A stretch of DNA of 64,000 nucleotides, from assembly GCF_001056295.1 (NCBI RefSeq), contig NZ_JVMD01000015.1, positions 124,001 to 188,000 of the forward strand, given 5' to 3'. This document shows positions 63,955 to 64,000 of this stretch, piece after piece. The translations under genes were made by a program, and so were the position numbers. Origin of the DNA: Corynebacterium halotolerans (GTDB lineage Bacteria; Actinomycetota; Actinomycetes; Mycobacteriales; Mycobacteriaceae). The notes beneath the pieces were generated by a model. The model was not told the DNA's origin and made no database searches. It was given only the letters and a program-made list of their open reading frames with translations. The stretch's first letter is position 1, and each line of letters starts with the position of its first letter.

Positions 63955-64000
63955 GCGCCCGCGCCCGTCGCGAGCGCGCCCGCGTGTACAGGTGCGCGGC

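Overview
The window is about 70% G+C and dense with short-spaced genes. Its gene order suits Corynebacterium (Mycobacteriales), perhaps a high-GC species of the C. xerosis/freneyi kind (a guess). Markers are mprAB-pepD, galU-glp-rimJ-glpR, pmt beside rsmI, metG-tatD-rpf2-ksgA-ispE, a trehalose-type LpqY-SugABC importer and DtxR-type iron boxes. The core order parallels the Rv0981-Rv1011 neighbourhood of M. tuberculosis, with accessory blocks inserted. No rRNA, CRISPR, prophage or insertion sequence was seen. One tRNA gene is present.

Layout. 0.3-5.7 kb: a DUF222/HNH protein, a two-gene ABC exporter, a TIGR03089 protein and an AEC carrier. 5.9-7.9 kb: two divergent ribosomal-protein units (rpsR-rpsN-rpmG-rpmB leftward, rpmE2-rpmF rightward), all of the cysteine-poor, zinc-independent type. 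8-13.4 kb: the envelope-stress set mprA-mprB-pepD-mogA, then mscL. 13.8-20.1 kb: a SAF-domain protein and a 5-FTHF cyclo-ligase facing galU, glp (a MoeA-like gephyrin), rimJ and glpR (its membrane receptor). 20.2-24.3 kb: tRNA-Ala(CGC), DoxX, a zinc-finger membrane protein, pmt and rsmI. 24.5-28.2 kb: two tandem BCCT osmolyte carriers. 28.3-32.8 kb: pabB, an ankyrin protein and metG, ended by a 68-bp near-perfect palindrome.

34-42 kb is an iron-acquisition island. A siderophore-interacting flavoprotein heads an ECF-type S/A/T module. It faces a heterodimeric exporter-fold ABC pair resembling IrtAB/YbtPQ. Both units carry DtxR-like boxes, and a third box controls a DUF2470 gene at 46.9 kb. 42.3-45.5 kb: tatD, rpf2 and ksgA. 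45.6-55.7 kb: an accessory block (DUF1540, DUF2470, Nudix, the LpqY-SugABC/TusEFGK-like sugar operon, a ParB-fold protein, a metallophosphatase) that separates ksgA from ispE. 55.7-64 kb: ispE, an ABC-F ATPase, an esterase, a CAP protein, a hydrolase, TetR, DUF454 and an MntR/DtxR-like regulator.

The most unexpected signal is a dispersed 11-mer, GCTTNACGACG. I find 20 copies, ten on each strand, in genes (several reading frames) and in gaps. I estimate about 0.1 copy by chance. Other main findings are paired CTCTCAG-type repeats upstream of mprA and pepD, an apparent frameshift in ecfT, and a DtxR box that exactly fills a promoter spacer ahead of the IrtAB-like operon.
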